Assembly: GCF_024753545.1 (NCBI RefSeq)
Contig: NZ_JANTOO010000018.1
Coordinates: forward strand, 1 to 64,000
Origin: Lysinibacillus pinottii
GTDB lineage: Bacteria; Bacillota; Bacilli; Bacillales_A; Planococcaceae
Reading direction: 5' to 3'
Length of the DNA: 64,000 nt
This document shows, piece after piece, positions 16,987-25,680 of this stretch; position 1 is the first letter of the stretch; every line of letters begins with the position of its first letter. The notes below the pieces were generated by a model. It saw only the letters and a program-made list of their open reading frames with translations, was not told the origin of the DNA and did not search any database. The position numbers were made by a program, and so were the translations under genes.

Positions 16987-17658
16987 TTAACATATTGCCT
17001 TTAATATAGTAAAAACAGCTTCACGTGGGACGATTACAGGTATATTTAGCTGATGTTTAATCATATTTTTCATAGGTGTGGAATAGCCCATACAATCAAG
17101 AATGAGCAGATCAGCGCCATCGGATTCTAATTGCTGTGCCTTTGCTAATAAATCATGTGCATTAAAGCGGTAGGGTGAACTTGCAGAGTAGTGCACATCA
17201 AAATGAGCTTTTTGCCATTTTTCTGCAACCGTTATTTGTTGCTCAGGCTCCGGACCTATTAAACCAATTGCTAATTCCGTATGAAGACCCTTCACTAAGT
17301 TAGTCATCATTCTATCCGGAAGCAAAAGATTTTTAACGGATAGTTTATTGGCAAAATCGCCTGTACACATCAGCAAAATCCAAGTAAAGTCTTGGAGATC
17401 ATGAAGGCATTGCTGAATATAGGGCATGAGCTTCGCTTTACTTAACCGTACCTGCTGACTATTTGCCAGGAGAGTCACTAAAACATCAGTTTCTTCCTGT
17501 GAGGGAGAAAGGGCAGCGATTTCAGATGGTGAAAGCGAATCAAGGACACCAAATTCATGAACATGTAGACCCCCATGTCTTAATTGCTGAATATCCTCCG
17601 CCATATCCTTGCGAGGGGCTTGACCGATAGTTACAATGGCAATTTTTGAGTTTTCCAT
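16987..17658 (-). CDS. AroM family protein
   Basis: 223 residues. The start KIAIVTIGQAPRKDMAEDI and the later LLILDCMGYST and VIVPREAVF are typical of the AroM family, named after the E. coli aroL-linked gene; its biochemical role is unsettled. The fold is related to Asp/Glu racemases. GGAGGAAG precedes the start, which lies 28 bases inside the upstream amidohydrolase gene. It is the last gene of a minus-strand operon with two amidohydrolases and a binding protein; AroM and DUF1177 genes often travel together, as here. Confidence 0.82.
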   Translation of the reverse strand: MENSKIAIVTIGQAPRKDMAEDIQQLRHGGLHVHEFGVLDSLSPSEIAALSPSQEETDVLVTLLANSQQVRLSKAKLMPYIQQCLHDLQDFTWILLMCTGDFANKLSVKNLLLPDRMMTNLVKGLHTELAIGLIGPEPEQQITVAEKWQKAHFDVHYSASSPYRFNAHDLLAKAQQLESDGADLLILDCMGYSTPMKNMIKHQLNIPVIVPREAVFTILKAIC

Positions 17659-18806
17659 GGTGCTTCCTCCGCTTCGAAATATTTTTCTCCGTTTACATAA
17701 GTTTGTAGGACCTTCGCTTCGGTTTCAAAAATAGGGTGTGACCAAACAACAAAATCAGCATCCTTACCTTTCTCAAGACTACCAATTCGATGATCAAGCT
17801 GTACGAGCTTAGCTGCATGTATAGTAATGCTTTTTAAGGCTGTTTGTTCATCTAATCCATAACGTATTGCTTCAGAGGCACAATACTTTAAGTACTGAAT
17901 CGGTACAAAGGGATGATCCGTCATGATAGCAAAAGGAATATTATGCTCTTTAAATATGGCAGCAATCGCTGGTGAAGAATGACGTGTTTCATATTTAGAT
18001 GGGGTTAACATATAGGGACCAAGCGTTGCATGGTATCCACTATTTTTTACTGCATCAACTATCAGATAGCCTTCTGTACAATGCTCTAAATGGAGCTTCA
18101 CATTAAATTCCTTGGCAATTCGTATAGCGGTCATTATATCATCTGCTCTATGGCAGTGAAGACGAAGCGGCATTTCACCACGGAGTACCTCAATAAATGG
18201 ACGTAATTCAGAATTTTGTTGTACTTTTTCAGCTTGTTCCTGTTCATTCAGCAGGCTAGCTCGTTGGAAGCCATCACGTAGTAGCTGAGCAATCGCCATA
18301 CGGGTCATTGGCTTTCGTTTATATTGAATACCAAAGACGTTCTTTGGGTTTTCCCCTAATGCCCCTTTTAATCCACTTCGTTCTACTAAGACGCGAGAAG
18401 CAAGGGTAGGACCCGCTGTTTTCAGGATACTCCAAATGCCACCAATAACATTGGCACTTCCCGGACCAGTTTGTACAGTTGTCACACCACCTGCAAGTGC
18501 ATGCTGGAAGGAGAAATGGCGAATATCAACACTGTCTAAAGCATGCATAAGCGGTGTAAAAGGCTCGCTATATTCATTAGCATCATTAATATCTTCGGTT
18601 ACTTCAGCCCATGTTCCAACATGTGCATGGATATCTATTAATCCTGGTGTGACATATGCTCCCTGTAGATCGATTAAGTGCGCATGAGGGGGGATATCTT
18701 TGGCTGGCCCTACATAAACAATGCGTCCATCTTCAACCCATAGCTGTTCAAAAACATCATTTTGTTCATTAACTGTGAGAAACGTTGCATGATGATAAAT
18801 GTTCAT
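17631..18806 (-). CDS. Amidohydrolase, imidazolonepropionase-like
   Basis: 391 residues of the metal-dependent TIM-barrel amidohydrolase superfamily. Metal ligands are intact: HxH at 60-62 (GLIDIHAHVG), His in LHCHRADD, His in LHLEHCTEGY and Asp in MTDHPFVP. The C-terminal composite sheet ends with GKDADFVVWSHP, as in cyclic-amide and N-acyl amino acid hydrolases. No signal peptide, so cytosolic. It overlaps its paralogue by 4 bases. Substrate unknown; from context a peptide-derived or cyclic amide taken up by the adjacent ABC importer. Confidence 0.82.
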   Translation of the reverse strand: MNIYHHATFLTVNEQNDVFEQLWVEDGRIVYVGPAKDIPPHAHLIDLQGAYVTPGLIDIHAHVGTWAEVTEDINDANEYSEPFTPLMHALDSVDIRHFSFQHALAGGVTTVQTGPGSANVIGGIWSILKTAGPTLASRVLVERSGLKGALGENPKNVFGIQYKRKPMTRMAIAQLLRDGFQRASLLNEQEQAEKVQQNSELRPFIEVLRGEMPLRLHCHRADDIMTAIRIAKEFNVKLHLEHCTEGYLIVDAVKNSGYHATLGPYMLTPSKYETRHSSPAIAAIFKEHNIPFAIMTDHPFVPIQYLKYCASEAIRYGLDEQTALKSITIHAAKLVQLDHRIGSLEKGKDADFVVWSHPIFETEAKVLQTYVNGEKYFEAEEAPWKTQKLPL

Positions 18807-19873
18807 TTTGACATACCTTCTTCCGTTGCATAAACTTTTTTCCCTTTAATAAAAGTTGCGATAACCTGTGCATCTAAATTTAATGGATGCTTATCCCATA
18901 TCACAAAATCAGCATAAAGGCCATCACGAATAGCCCCTATTTTATCGTCAATGCCAAGGAAATTAGCAGCTCCTGTTGTTAATGTATAGAGAACATCCGA
19001 GCGGGACATACCTTCTCGAACAGCTAAACACCCTTCTAATGTTAGATGGGATGTGCTACTAACAGGGTGATCTGTACAAAAAACAAATGGTATTGTTTGA
19101 GTGAATAGCTGAGGATAAAGCTTTGGTGATAGCTCCAGCATCTCATTATGCTCAATATAACGGAATGTCGGGCCAGCAATAACGGTATGGAAACCTGTCT
19201 CCTTAAGAAGAGGAATTTCCGTGCCATGAATAATATGAAAGTCAAAATCGTTAGTAAATTCTTGTTGTAGTCGATGAATTAGTTCAATATCGACAGCTTT
19301 ATGCGCCCGCACAACAATCTTATGGATGGAGGGCTCCTGCTGTTGAATTTGTTGGAGTGTGTCCCTTAAGATTTTAGCGATACCCATGCGAGTCAGTGGC
19401 TTTCTCTTTTCAGCAAAAAATGTACTTTTTGCCTGGTGTCCAATAGAAAAGGAATAAGCGACATCTTTTACAATAACCATATCATCTACAGTTGTATGTG
19501 AATGATGAATGATTGCCGTTTTGGCCCCAATTAAGCTTTTAGCGGAGGGAACAATATGAGATGCTGTAACCCCATGTGAGACAGACTTTTGAAAGGCTAC
19601 ATCAAACGGGTAAATGCCATCAATAACAGAATATTGTAAGTGTGAATCAAATTCATAGCTATCATCACCTTCCCAACGAATCCCAATTTCAGCTAAACCA
19701 ATTTGTGAACAACTATCGATTAGGCCAGGCGTAATATAATAGCCATCTAAATTTATTTCATTTTCTGCAGTATGTGTTGCTGGTTTGAAATATTCCCCTT
19801 GCACTTGGAACGACTGTTTATCAAAGCTACGAGTGTCAGAGTTAAATACAAGCCCATTGATGTATCGAGTCAT
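18803..19873 (-). CDS. Amidohydrolase paralogue lacking the HxH metal motif
   Basis: 356 residues, similar throughout to the next gene. It keeps the equivalents of the other ligands (RAHKAVD, IIHGTEI, FCTDHPVSS) and the C-terminal DGLYADFVIWDKHP, but where HxH should be it reads GLIDSCSQIG (Cys55, Gln57). The reading frame is otherwise clean. Either it is a non-catalytic partner of the active paralogue, or it binds a single metal. The 4-base overlap implies equimolar synthesis, which would suit a hetero-oligomer; that is inference. Confidence 0.78.
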   Translation of the reverse strand: MTRYINGLVFNSDTRSFDKQSFQVQGEYFKPATHTAENEINLDGYYITPGLIDSCSQIGLAEIGIRWEGDDSYEFDSHLQYSVIDGIYPFDVAFQKSVSHGVTASHIVPSAKSLIGAKTAIIHHSHTTVDDMVIVKDVAYSFSIGHQAKSTFFAEKRKPLTRMGIAKILRDTLQQIQQQEPSIHKIVVRAHKAVDIELIHRLQQEFTNDFDFHIIHGTEIPLLKETGFHTVIAGPTFRYIEHNEMLELSPKLYPQLFTQTIPFVFCTDHPVSSTSHLTLEGCLAVREGMSRSDVLYTLTTGAANFLGIDDKIGAIRDGLYADFVIWDKHPLNLDAQVIATFIKGKKVYATEEGMSK

Positions 19874-19897
19874 CGGATCAAATCTCTCCTTATGAAG

Positions 19898-19929
19898 AGA
19901 AAAGCGGAGACAAGAATCTCCACTTTTCT
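19898..19929 (-). terminator. Intercistronic hairpin after the binding-protein gene
   Basis: In the minus-strand transcript AGAAAAGUGGAGA pairs with UCUCCGCUUUUCU (13 bp, one G-U) around a 6-base loop. It lies 8 bases after the binding-protein stop. The minus strand has a wobble where the plus strand has a mismatch, supporting a role in this transcript: partial termination or 3' protection that keeps binding-protein mRNA above the enzyme mRNAs. Confidence 0.65.
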
Positions 19930-19936
19930 AGTTAAG

Positions 19937-21538
19937 TTATTTTGAAATGGATACGTTTGTGCCGTTTGGATGCACAATTTGAACAGAGTTATCAGCAGAA
20001 ACCTCAAAGCCATGTACATTTTTATTTACGCCTGCAACAGTTTGAGTTGCTTCTAATTCGATACGAGGAACATCCGTTAGTATAAGTTTTAATGCCTCTT
20101 GGTATAATTTTGCTCGCTCTTCTTGTACGACTGTTTCGGATACAGCGCGCTCTAATAATTTATCAACCTCTGGATTGCTGTAGCCTTTACCATTACCCAA
20201 CGCTCCGATTTGATTTGTGTGGAATAATTGATAGAGGAAGAAATATGGATCTGGATACCAAGTCCAACCACCAATATTCATTGGAGCATTTCCTTTTGCA
20301 ACTGTATCACTGTAAGTACCCCATTCCAGTACTTTAATTTCAACATCTATATTTAAATTTTTCTTCAACTGACTTTGGAAAATCGTTGCATAAGGGACAC
20401 GCGCCTCTGATACGTAAATCTCAGTTTTAAAGCCATCAGCATAGCCCGCATCTGCTAATAATTTTTTAGCTTCTTCAGGGTTATATTTCGGTACCATATC
20501 GACTAAGGATTTATCATAGCCCCAAGAGCCTGGAGGTAATGGTAAATAAGAGACATCACCGCCACCCCATTGGTTAACACCAGAAATGATTTCCTCAACA
20601 TTTGTTGCCATATAAATGGCTTCACGTACACGTTTATCGGCAGTTGGACCTACCTTATTGTTAAGATCCAGATAAACAATGGATAATCCAGGATTTGTTA
20701 AGAGCTCAAGATTACTATCTTGATTGATAATTTCTCGGTTTTGGCCTTTTACGTCCATCGCAATATCAATATCACCTGAACGTAATGCATTGGTCATCAT
20801 ATTTTGATCAGAGATAAATTTCATTGTTAAATGGTCGAGATGTGGCTTGTCTCCCCAGTAATTTTCATGGCGTACCAGTTTTACTTCTTGGTCTTTTTTC
20901 CATTCTGTTAACTGGAATGGACCAGTACCGACGAAATGCTCAGAAAATTTATCGCCCCAGCCCTCAATCTCTTCTTTTGGAATAATCATATTACCAGCAT
21001 CTGTTAGCATAGCAAGTAGGGCAGCATTAGGAGTAGCTAAGTGAATCTCTACTTCATAATTAGACAGTACCTTAACCTCTGTCACACCACTAAGGCGATT
21101 CATAGCTGATTCTTTAGCGGAACGTTCTAATGAATATTTCACGTCTTCAGCTGTCATCTCACGACCATCTTGGTATTGCCCCTTTTGGAATTTTACACCT
21201 TCACGTAATTTGAAGGTATAGACTAACATATCATCTGATACTTTCCATTCCGTTGCTAAAGATGGAATGATATCTGACAGATCTTTGTTATAAACAACTA
21301 AAGTATCACCCATTTGACGCATAACCTGTGATTCATAAACCCCAGTATATTTGATTGGGTCAAACGTTTTGGCATTCGCTGAAAGACCAACATTTAATGA
21401 GCCTCCAGAAGTAACTTCTCCATCTTTTCCATCTGATGAATTATTTTTTTCTGTATTCCCACCACAACCAGCTAAAACAGCAATCATTAAAGTTAAAAAG
21501 AAAAGTAGGAAAGATTTTTTTACGTTTATTTTCTTCAT
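19937..21538 (-). CDS. Dipeptide/oligopeptide-type ABC transporter substrate-binding lipoprotein
   Basis: 533 residues, SBP family 5 (OppA/DppA type). Lipobox LAGC with Cys25. Typical stretches: LNVGLSANAKTFDP, FKLREGVKFQKG, GTGPFQLTEWKKDQEVKLVR and a late WTWYPDPYFFLYQLFHT. It captures peptides or peptide-like ligands outside the membrane for the permease encoded divergently. It is first in a minus-strand operon with two amidohydrolases and AroM. A 23-bp repeat at 21563-21585 sits between promoter and start. Confidence 0.9.
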   Translation of the reverse strand: MKKINVKKSFLLFFLTLMIAVLAGCGGNTEKNNSSDGKDGEVTSGGSLNVGLSANAKTFDPIKYTGVYESQVMRQMGDTLVVYNKDLSDIIPSLATEWKVSDDMLVYTFKLREGVKFQKGQYQDGREMTAEDVKYSLERSAKESAMNRLSGVTEVKVLSNYEVEIHLATPNAALLAMLTDAGNMIIPKEEIEGWGDKFSEHFVGTGPFQLTEWKKDQEVKLVRHENYWGDKPHLDHLTMKFISDQNMMTNALRSGDIDIAMDVKGQNREIINQDSNLELLTNPGLSIVYLDLNNKVGPTADKRVREAIYMATNVEEIISGVNQWGGGDVSYLPLPPGSWGYDKSLVDMVPKYNPEEAKKLLADAGYADGFKTEIYVSEARVPYATIFQSQLKKNLNIDVEIKVLEWGTYSDTVAKGNAPMNIGGWTWYPDPYFFLYQLFHTNQIGALGNGKGYSNPEVDKLLERAVSETVVQEERAKLYQEALKLILTDVPRIELEATQTVAGVNKNVHGFEVSADNSVQIVHPNGTNVSISK

Positions 21539-21562
21539 CCGTGCTAGCCTCCTTTATTTTGT

Positions 21563-21585
21563 TTCACAATATGAACCGTTGATTC
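21563..21585 (+). repeat. Direct repeat copy 1, candidate operator
   Basis: A 23-bp sequence TTCACAATATGAACC-GTT-GATTC in the leader of the binding-protein gene. It is 21 of 23 identical to copy 2 (21707-21729). It contains the quasi-palindrome GAACC-N3-GATTC. Candidate site for the IclR-type regulator encoded downstream. Confidence 0.75.
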
Positions 21586-21669
21586 AAAAAAATAGTAGGT
21601 TCGAAATAAAAGTAGCACATTTGTAAACAGGAAGTAAATATAAAATTAAAAAAATTCAGAAAAAATATA

Positions 21670-21699
21670 TTTACAAACAATTGTCGCTAGGTGTAGTAT
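21670..21699 (+). promoter_or_regulatory. Probable promoter of the permease operon
   Basis: TTTACA (21670-21675) and TAGTAT (21694-21699) with an 18-bp spacer. It is followed directly by the second repeat, so a bound repressor would sit at or just after the start point. Confidence 0.45.
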
Positions 21700-21706
21700 T
21701 TAGTTA

Positions 21707-21729
21707 TTCACAATATGAACCACTGATTC
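21707..21729 (+). repeat. Direct repeat copy 2, candidate operator
   Basis: The second copy of the 23-bp sequence in the same orientation, 28 bases before the permease start. Its core is GAACC-ACT-GATTC. Confidence 0.75.
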
Positions 21730-21756
21730 TAATAATGAAAAGGAGGTCTTTGTAGG

Positions 21757-22719
21757 ATGGGTTCATTTATTTTAAGAAGGTTAGTAAACCTTATTCCCAC
21801 ACTGTTAGTAGTTGGTATCATCGTATTTATTATTACGCGAATGATTCCAGGTGACCCAGCTTCTGTCATGCTTGGTCCCCAGGCTAGTGTGGAAGATGTA
21901 GAGAATTTAAGAGAAGAGCTGGGGTTGAATAAGTCAATGCCTTCACAATTTATATCATATGTAGGTGATTTAGCTCGGCTGAATTTGGGCTATTCCTATT
22001 CTTATAGCGAGTCTGTTTTGGGGCTTATTATCGAAAGATTCCCAAATACAGTTGTACTGGCACTAGCAGCCTTATTAATAGCTGTTGTAATAGGAATCCC
22101 AGCAGGTATATTGGCAGCTAGAAAACAAAATACAATAATTGATTATGTTGTCATGCTTGTGTCACTAGTAGGAGTATCCATGCCAATTTTTTGGTTGGGG
22201 ATCATGCTTGTTTTATTCTTTAGTGTCAATCTTGGCTGGTTCCCTGCGACTGGGATGGGGAATATGAGTGAAGGTTTCTGGCCTTATTTGAAGCATTTAA
22301 TTTTGCCTGCCTTTGCTTTAGCAACAATTCCGATGGCCACATTCGCGCGTATTACACGTTCGAGTATGTTAGAGGTCATTTCACAAGATTATATTAAAAC
22401 AGCACGTTCTAAAGGTATTAAAGAATATTTGGTTATTGGTAAGCATGCCTTTAAAAATGCTTTAACGCCAATCTTAACAGTACTAGGTATGCAAATTTCT
22501 AATTTACTAGGTGGTGCCGTTTTAACAGAAACAATTTTTAGCTGGCCTGGGATGGGTCGACTGATTGTAGATGCAATAGATAAACGTGACTTTGTCGTTG
22601 TACAAGGTACAGTTATTTTCATTGCCTTTATTTTTGTACTAATTAATTTGATTGTTGATGTGCTGTATAAGGTTGTGAATCCAAAGGTCAATCTTGAATC
22701 GAATGGAGGGAAGAAATAA
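21757..22719 (+). CDS. ABC transporter permease, DppB type
   Basis: 320 residues with six membrane segments. MGSFILRRLVNLIPTLLVVG and MIPGDPASVMLGP are standard DppB N-terminal features. The EAA loop ARSKGIKEYLVIGKHAFKNA contacts the ATPases. Good ribosome site aaggaggtc. It heads the importer operon and is divergent from its binding protein. Confidence 0.92.
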   Translation: MGSFILRRLVNLIPTLLVVGIIVFIITRMIPGDPASVMLGPQASVEDVENLREELGLNKSMPSQFISYVGDLARLNLGYSYSYSESVLGLIIERFPNTVVLALAALLIAVVIGIPAGILAARKQNTIIDYVVMLVSLVGVSMPIFWLGIMLVLFFSVNLGWFPATGMGNMSEGFWPYLKHLILPAFALATIPMATFARITRSSMLEVISQDYIKTARSKGIKEYLVIGKHAFKNALTPILTVLGMQISNLLGGAVLTETIFSWPGMGRLIVDAIDKRDFVVVQGTVIFIAFIFVLINLIVDVLYKVVNPKVNLESNGGKK

Positions 22720-22721
22720 CA

Positions 22722-23588
22722 ATGACTCAAGCAGTTGTCAATGAAACTAGAAAAAGAAATACATTGTTGCGAAAGTTGCTTAAAAATAAATTAGCAACAA
22801 TTGGGTTAGTGATTGTATCCTTGATGGCCATTGTTGCTATCTTCGCTCCGTTAATTGCAACCCACCCACCAAATGAAATGACTGTTGGTAAATCATTTCT
22901 ACCCATGAATACCGAAGGACATTGGCTTGGAACTGATAACTATGGTCGAGATTTGTTTAGTCGTTTAGTTTATGGAACTCGAATATCTATGATTGTTGGG
23001 ATTGCAGCAGTGTTATTTGGTGCTATGTTTGGTACATTACTTGGTCTTGTGGCGGGATATTTTGGGGGTCGTAGTGACTCTATTATTATGCGTACGATGG
23101 ATGGCCTTTTCGCCTTTCCATTCATTTTATTAGCTATTACACTTATGACGGTATTAGGACAAGGGCTTGTCAATGTTATTGTCGCCATTGGTATAGCCAA
23201 TATCCCAGGGTTTGCTAGGCTTGTTCGTGGTCAGGTTTTAAGTGTTAAAGAAGAAGAGTTTATTGAGGTGACGCATTCCTTAGGGGCTACACATTCACGA
23301 ATTATTTTTAGTCATATACTACCCAACTGTTTAGCTCCATTGATTGTCTATGGAACGATGAGTACAGCAGGAGCTATTATTTCGGAGGCTGCGCTTAGCT
23401 TTTTAGGGTTAGGGGTACAACCTCCAACAGCTTCATGGGGGAGCATTTTAAAGGATGGTAAAGACTTTTTAGTATTAAATCCTCAAATGGCGACATTCTC
23501 AGGTATCTGTATTTTATTAACAGTCCTTGGAATAAACCTTTTAGGGGATGGGTTACGTGATGCATTAGATCCGAAAATGAAAGTTTAA
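22722..23588 (+). CDS. ABC transporter permease, DppC type
   Basis: 288 residues. The N-terminal helix RKLLKNKLATIGLVIVSLMA, LGTDNYGRDLFSRLVYGTRIS and the EAA-like loop HSLGATHSRIIFSHILPNCL are diagnostic. It begins two bases after the dppB-type stop. It forms the heteromeric channel with the preceding gene product. Confidence 0.92.
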   Translation: MTQAVVNETRKRNTLLRKLLKNKLATIGLVIVSLMAIVAIFAPLIATHPPNEMTVGKSFLPMNTEGHWLGTDNYGRDLFSRLVYGTRISMIVGIAAVLFGAMFGTLLGLVAGYFGGRSDSIIMRTMDGLFAFPFILLAITLMTVLGQGLVNVIVAIGIANIPGFARLVRGQVLSVKEEEFIEVTHSLGATHSRIIFSHILPNCLAPLIVYGTMSTAGAIISEAALSFLGLGVQPPTASWGSILKDGKDFLVLNPQMATFSGICILLTVLGINLLGDGLRDALDPKMKV

Positions 23589-23605
23589 TGAAAGGGGGTG
23601 GCGTC

Positions 23606-24628
23606 ATGACTGAACGTTTACTAGATGTAGAAAACTTGACAGTAGAATTTAAAAGTGGCGGCTCTACAATGAAAGCTGTTAATGGAGTTAATTTACAATT
23701 GAATAAGAAGGAAACACTAGGAATAGTTGGCGAGTCTGGATCAGGGAAAAGTGTTACTGCCACTGCTCTCATGCGTTTGATTCCCTCTCCGCCAGGAAAA
23801 ATAACGAACGGAGCCATCCATTTTAATGGACGCGATTTAATGGGGGTTTCAGAAAAGGAAATGCGAAATGTCCGAGGCAATGAAATGTCGATGATTTTTC
23901 AAGACCCTATTACCAGTTTGAATCCCGTTTTAACAGTGGGCAATCAAATTTTAGAAGTGATCCAAGCTCATGAACGCTTATCCAAGAAGGATGCAGCAAT
24001 AAAAGCTGTTGATATGCTGAAAATGGTTGGTATTCCAGAGCCAGAAAAGCGTTTGAAAATGTACCCTCATGAATTTTCAGGTGGGATGCGTCAACGTGTC
24101 ATGATTGCTATTGCGCTTGCTTGTAATCCACAGTTACTTATTGCTGATGAACCAACTACAGCATTGGATGTAACTGTGCAGGCTCAAATTCTTGATTTGA
24201 TGAAAAAATTACAGCTAGAACATGATACGGCCATTATTATGATTACGCATGATTTAGGTGTAGTTTGGGAGCTTTGTGACAAAGTGAATGTCATGTATGC
24301 AGGTCGTACTGTGGAGTCAACTACGACAAGACAGCTCTATGAAAAGCCTTTACACCCCTATACTTGGGGATTATTAGAGTCGCAGATTACGATGGGGACA
24401 CATGGACAGCAAAGGTTGCCGGCCATCCCAGGAAGTCCACCCGATTTAACAATGCCGCATAGTGGTTGTCATTTTGCAGCTCGCTGCCCATTAGCAACGG
24501 ATATATGCCGTAGTACAATACCCGATTTAGTGGAAGTCCAGGACAATCATTTTGTAGCCTGCCATTTGCAATCAAAAGGTCAAATTGTCGCAAGGAAGGT
24601 GGGGGTTTTTCATGCAACAGCCCAATGA
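23606..24628 (+). CDS. ABC transporter ATPase, DppD type
   Basis: Start ATG 23606 (340 residues) follows GGGGGTGG; an in-frame ATG at 23588 sits in the preceding stop and lacks a ribosome site. Walker A GESGSGKS, signature FSGGMRQR, Walker B LLIADEPTTALD and the switch His in ITHDLG are intact. The C-terminal oligopeptide-transporter extension has three Cys (GCHFAARCPLATDIC) that commonly bind an Fe-S cluster in this family. Confidence 0.93.
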   Translation: MTERLLDVENLTVEFKSGGSTMKAVNGVNLQLNKKETLGIVGESGSGKSVTATALMRLIPSPPGKITNGAIHFNGRDLMGVSEKEMRNVRGNEMSMIFQDPITSLNPVLTVGNQILEVIQAHERLSKKDAAIKAVDMLKMVGIPEPEKRLKMYPHEFSGGMRQRVMIAIALACNPQLLIADEPTTALDVTVQAQILDLMKKLQLEHDTAIIMITHDLGVVWELCDKVNVMYAGRTVESTTTRQLYEKPLHPYTWGLLESQITMGTHGQQRLPAIPGSPPDLTMPHSGCHFAARCPLATDICRSTIPDLVEVQDNHFVACHLQSKGQIVARKVGVFHATAQ

Positions 24629-25619
24629 ATTGATCTTAAAGGTAAATAATTTAAAAAAGCATTTTCCTATTAAAAGCTCAATTCCTTTTAAAAAGTCCAC
24701 CCAATTTGTGAAAGCAGTAGATGGGGTAAGCTTTGAATTATTTAAAGGAGAAACACTTGGGATTGTGGGTGAATCAGGCTGTGGGAAATCGACGGTTGCT
24801 CGTTTAATCAACCAGTTAATATCACCAACCGAGGGCATTGTTGAGTTTAAGGGAACCGATTTAGCAAGCTTAAATACGAAGGATATCCGCTCTGCACGAA
24901 AATCTATACAAATGGTTTTCCAAAATCCCTATGCATCATTAGATCCTCGTAAAACGATTGAATATTTAATTGCTGAACCATTAGTGATACATGGTATAGG
25001 CGATGAATCATCACGTAAAAAGCGTGTCATGGAACTACTTGAAACAGTAGGATTGAGTGCTTATCATGCAAAGCGCTATCCCCATGAGTTTTCAGGTGGA
25101 CAAAGACAGCGCATCAATATTGCACGGGCGCTTGCTCTCCAACCAGATATTGTTGTGTGTGATGAACCTGTATCCGCCTTAGATGTATCTGTACAGGCAC
25201 AGGTAATCAATCTATTAAAAGATTTACAGAAGGATTTTGGTTTAACCTATATTTTTATTTCACATGATCTCAATGTTGTAAATTATATGTGTGATCGCAT
25301 TGCTGTGATGTATTTAGGCAAAATTGTTGAAATGGGCACATATAAGGAAATTTATGATAATCCTCAACACCCATATACACAGGCTTTGTTATCGGCCATT
25401 CCTAAGGAAAATCCTTTTGATACAAAGGAAAGAATTATTTTAACAGGGGATGTTCCTAGTCCTGTGAATCCTCCGAGTGGCTGTGCTTTCCATAAACGTT
25501 GTCGTTTTGCCACAGACAAATGTGCAAAAGAGCAACCCATACTCGATACGGTGACAGTAACCCATCAAGTATCATGCCATTTATGGAAAGCTATTCAGCA
25601 AGAAGAATCTACAATATAG
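24612..25619 (+). CDS. ABC transporter ATPase, DppF type
   Basis: Start ATG 24612 (335 residues) is chosen behind AAGGTGGGGG. It overlaps dppD by 17 bases. Walker A GESGCGKS, signature FSGGQRQR, Walker B VVCDEPVSALD, switch ISHDLN. The C-terminal GCAFHKRCRFATDKC repeats the Cys-rich pattern. It partners with DppD to drive import. Confidence 0.93.
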   Translation: MQQPNELILKVNNLKKHFPIKSSIPFKKSTQFVKAVDGVSFELFKGETLGIVGESGCGKSTVARLINQLISPTEGIVEFKGTDLASLNTKDIRSARKSIQMVFQNPYASLDPRKTIEYLIAEPLVIHGIGDESSRKKRVMELLETVGLSAYHAKRYPHEFSGGQRQRINIARALALQPDIVVCDEPVSALDVSVQAQVINLLKDLQKDFGLTYIFISHDLNVVNYMCDRIAVMYLGKIVEMGTYKEIYDNPQHPYTQALLSAIPKENPFDTKERIILTGDVPSPVNPPSGCAFHKRCRFATDKCAKEQPILDTVTVTHQVSCHLWKAIQQEESTI

Positions 25620-25680
25620 ATGAATAACTTACGAATCGTAATGAATAAAATTTTTAGATAGAAAAAGGAGCGGACTAATT

